A stretch of DNA of 64,000 nucleotides, from contig NC_088339.1 in the NCBI RefSeq assembly GCF_036884655.1, positions 29,110,501 to 29,174,500 on the forward strand, in the 5' to 3' direction. Source of the DNA: Musa acuminata AAA Group (lineage: Eukaryota > Streptophyta > Magnoliopsida > Zingiberales > Musaceae). This document shows, in pieces, positions 61,026 to 64,000 of this stretch (position 1 is the first letter of the stretch; each line of letters opens with the position of its first letter). Below the pieces are notes generated by a model. That model did no database searches and had not been told where the DNA came from. It saw nothing but the letters and a program-made list of their open reading frames with translations. The translations under genes were made by a program, and so were the position numbers.

Positions 61026-64000
61026 ATGGTGGCACTTTGGCTGCGCAAGGTAGAACTTTGATATCTTCGATTCGTTTAGCTGATCGATCGGCAGATCTCG
61101 TTATGGACACGATATATGATTTGCAAACTGGTATACGATTTCTCCGAAGCGATTACCACGGTTTCCTCTCTATCTTGGATGCGATGAAGCTGATTCCATC
61201 TGCATCCGCAACATTCCCCTCTTCAAACAGCGCAGCACTTCACGGCGTTGTCAATTGGGAGAAGTGAGTGACTGCTGCTTGAATTCTCGTCATGTCAGTA
61301 AGTGTGCAAGATGTAATTGCCCGCTGACAACCATCTCTGGGCGCGAATCCTTCCCCGATTCGGGCTGTCCATTGGTAAAGAAAGAAGATTGTAATTTGCG
61401 GATCAACGAAAAACAAAAACCCTGTTTTGGCCTCAGATATTGCCATCCGAAATCAAAGAAAACAGACAAAAAACCCCTCAGATGTCTCTTCATCTCCACA
61501 CAAAGCACAGCATTTAGGAGCTGCATTCAGGAATTGGAACGATAGAAGATTCATTCATCACAGGAGCGATTTCGTACCACCATCCACATATCCTAAATTC
61601 TACCTCGATGACTCAATATCGACAAAGCTCGAACAGAAACATTGAATCCGGTTAGGGTTCGTAACTCAACTTTATCCCAATAATAGCAAAAGCCAATATT
61701 ACCATCGCATAAAATAGGTAGTAGAAGCGAGAATGCGTTTTACTCAGCCGCCGCGCCGCTTCTCCTCGTAGAGCGAAACAATGGAGACGGTAGGAAGGGA
61801 GAGGCGGCGATAGGGTTTTTATGCAACTCTCGCCGACAACTCGGCCCTAAAGTAGAGATGGGCTCGAACGCAGCCCAAGAATTAGCCCAAGACCACTTAG
61901 GAATAACAAAATCACATTACGTTTTCACATGGCGAAGAGCTTAAAGATAACCTAATCTTGTAGTAGTCTTGAAAGGTATCGGAGGCGAAGTGGCGACAAG
62001 GAGGAGGACCGACTTGCTCCCTTTTAGTCATCATGTGACAGTGAGTAGATACCTTCCGCGAAGAACCTTCCTACCTTTCAAACAGTGCCATGAACCTTAG
62101 ATAGGGCTTTCCCTCCCCCCCCTTGAAACTTGGGACGACGCTCTGCTCTGCGCTTTCAGCTAATTGCTGTAGGTATATATGAACATATGGTGGTGCTCTA
62201 TGCTTGTGATCATGTGACGAGTCCGAGTACGGTCAAGCACCGATATCATAAATGCAAGAAAGCGAATGTAATGTCGTGTCCGAGTTGCGTCCTTCACAGT
62301 AAAAAGTAATTAAAGAGAAGAACCAAGTGTCACTTGTTGTGAAGAGGATCGGGGCAAGTTGGCACTCGTCGCTTGCTTTCATGGACGCTGGAAGTCGTTT
62401 CCGGCGGCGTCGGTCTTCTCCCTATCATAGTCATCTTCTCCCGTGCTCCTTCGGCGCCGATCCTCGGACCAAGTATTGGAGTCGCGACTGCTGGGCAGCC
62501 ACAGGCGAAGCAGACGAAGATGGCGTATAGTACTGTCACCAAGCAGAAGAAGCCAAGCCTTCTCCTCTTCTCCCTTCTCTTGTCTCTCGTTGGAGGCATC
62601 GATCATAAGGCAGCGAGCTTCTATTGAAAGCTCGAGAGAGCGAGAGAGAGGGAGAAAGAGAGAGGGAGAGTTATTGAAGTCACAGAAAGAATGGGCTGGA
62701 CATTTAGCAGTGTGTTTGGTGGTATCAACCACATGCAGAACGGTGTTTGTTGCCTTCTCCTTTCTTTTCTCTTCTCCATTGATTCGAAATGCATGGCTCT
62801 GATAACAAAGGGCCCATAACACAGCTTTACATGTGGAGTCACATGTCTCATCTTGTCTCAAATTCGACACAGGCATATCAAGATCCGAGAACATAATTGG
62901 ATTTGAAGAACAACTAATGATTGTGTCTTATTGTAATCAAGCGTAGGTGTTGTTCTCATGACGAAGGACACAGATTTGGTTTTACCTCGGCAATTATTTG
63001 AGGGTGCAGAAGGAAGCCACGAGCTGGGCAGCCTTCGCCTCTCCGGGCGACTGGCAATGCTTATCGAGATAGTCATTCTAAACTGAGCTCTAAAGACCAT
63101 CTGTCCTTCTGAAAGCCGACACTGCCACACACCCCTTTCTCCCTCAAGTTGGAACCTTGTGGTTTCCTCTTCGGCCCTTTCCCTCTGACGCTCGTTGCCA
63201 TCTTGTGCTCCTCTTCCTCCTCCTCCTCCTCCTATACTTCTCTCTCATGTCTGCCTTCTTCACCTCTCCACAAATCCATATGCATGTAAGCAGCATCTTT
63301 TTGCTTCCTGCAATCTCTTACACGACAATGTTAGCTGAAACATGCATATGCTCTATCCACTTCAGTTTTGGTCTTCTTCGTCCGATTGGCTGTCATTTCG
63401 ATCAAAAATCTGGTATCGGAATTGGTCATCTACAACGAACTGTGCATTAATATAGTGATCAGGAATTGTTGTTGTCTTGCTTCAGAATAAATTACACTGT
63501 TCTTAATGCAAATCTGCAACAAAAATACCAAGTCTTTTCCAACAGAGAAATGGCTCTCCTCATTCCACGCTTGGTGTGTACGCACAATGAAGGCAGAATG
63601 TCAACCAATCCAACCGTTGACTAGACCTAAAATACTTACCAAATTCGGAATCATCCGACACTTGCAATTCGTTGACCCAACAACACCCTATATTAGTCGA
63701 ACGAAGAAGCAAATATATACGTACTCGAGCAAGGTTGACATATCATATTAATGGAGTGACAGCATGCCTGTGGAACAGTGCCATGGCTAGCACACGCTCG
63801 TTACTTACGATGATCATCGCTTACCAAGGCATGAGTTAATGTTGAGAATTCCATGTACAGAACTAAAGAATACATACTTTCTAATAATAATAAATTATTT
63901 TCTTTTTGGTGAAAGCGAAATTTGATTTCAGGAGCTTATGATAATTTAACTAAATTTTTACCAATTAGAATAGTTGATCCTTTAATGAATGGACTTCATA
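61026..64000. other. Terminal stretch without a supported gene
   Basis: A minus-strand AAACCCTA (telo-box) motif near 61813-61820, in a GC-rich patch (61745-61860), resembles a housekeeping-gene promoter or 5' UTR, but no coding exon was found beside it. A GA-rich run lies at 62630-62675. Short frames near 62327-62894 and 63157-63450 lack motifs. Confidence 0.45.

Noticed and set aside
1..64000. tRNA genes, CRISPR arrays, operon-like gene order
   Set aside because: I looked for TTCGAATCC-type tRNA arms and regularly spaced repeats and saw none; CRISPR arrays and operons are not expected in plant nuclear DNA.

Overview
The window is plant nuclear DNA. Genes are split by many GT-AG introns, the families are plant-specific (PERK and Raf-like kinases, bHLH factors, GT61 glycosyltransferases, NFD6-like), and the gaps hold LTR-retrotransposon debris and microsatellites. 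A local cluster of XAT-like GT61 genes, GC-rich coding exons in AT-rich gaps and the repeat style suggest a commelinid monocot, possibly of the banana family (Musaceae). That placement is inference; no search was run. I saw no tRNA, rRNA, CRISPR or organellar insert.

Layout. 0.1-2.0 kb (+): a C2H2 zinc-finger/DEDD-exonuclease-fold gene whose exonuclease motifs lack key acidic residues. 2.2-5.4 kb: a complete-ended LTR element (target duplication GAGCA, LTRs of about 520 bp, PBS and PPT, minus orientation) carrying only a broken gag and a GC-rich minisatellite. 6.2-9.2 kb (+): an NFD6-like organelle protein gene with a 2.4-kb intron containing a fold-back repeat. 12.5-13.2 kb: a Ty1/copia remnant. 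13.4-14.5 kb (+): a bHLH162/bHLH118-type gene. 16.6-20.0 kb (+): a Raf-like kinase gene. 23.3-24.8 kb: a decayed copy of part of the GT61 gene at 50-54 kb. 25.5-26.5 kb: retroelement remnants with a solo LTR (target duplication CCGGG). 30.7-34.2 kb (+): a PERK receptor kinase gene.

35.6-36.8 kb (-): an RSL-type bHLH locus apparently without its basic region. 38.1-40.1 kb (-), 44.5-47.8 kb (-) and 49.9-54.0 kb (+): three GT61 genes, each with a signal-anchor exon, small phase-1 stem exons and one large catalytic exon. 55.3-57.4 kb (-): a RING-CH (MARCH-type) membrane E3 ligase gene. 59.1 kb (+): a small, apparently frameshifted gene. 59.7-61.0 kb (+): a RACK1 WD40 pseudogene with one in-frame stop and one frameshift. 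The last 3 kb show no gene I can support.

Functionally the window is a mosaic. The one coherent group is the GT61 cluster, which probably decorates xylan or other glycans in the Golgi. The best leads are the five nearly equal 63-69-nt symmetric stem exons of the third GT61 gene and their decayed copy 28 kb away, the degenerate exonuclease motifs, the gag-only retroelement, and the damaged bHLH and RACK1 loci.
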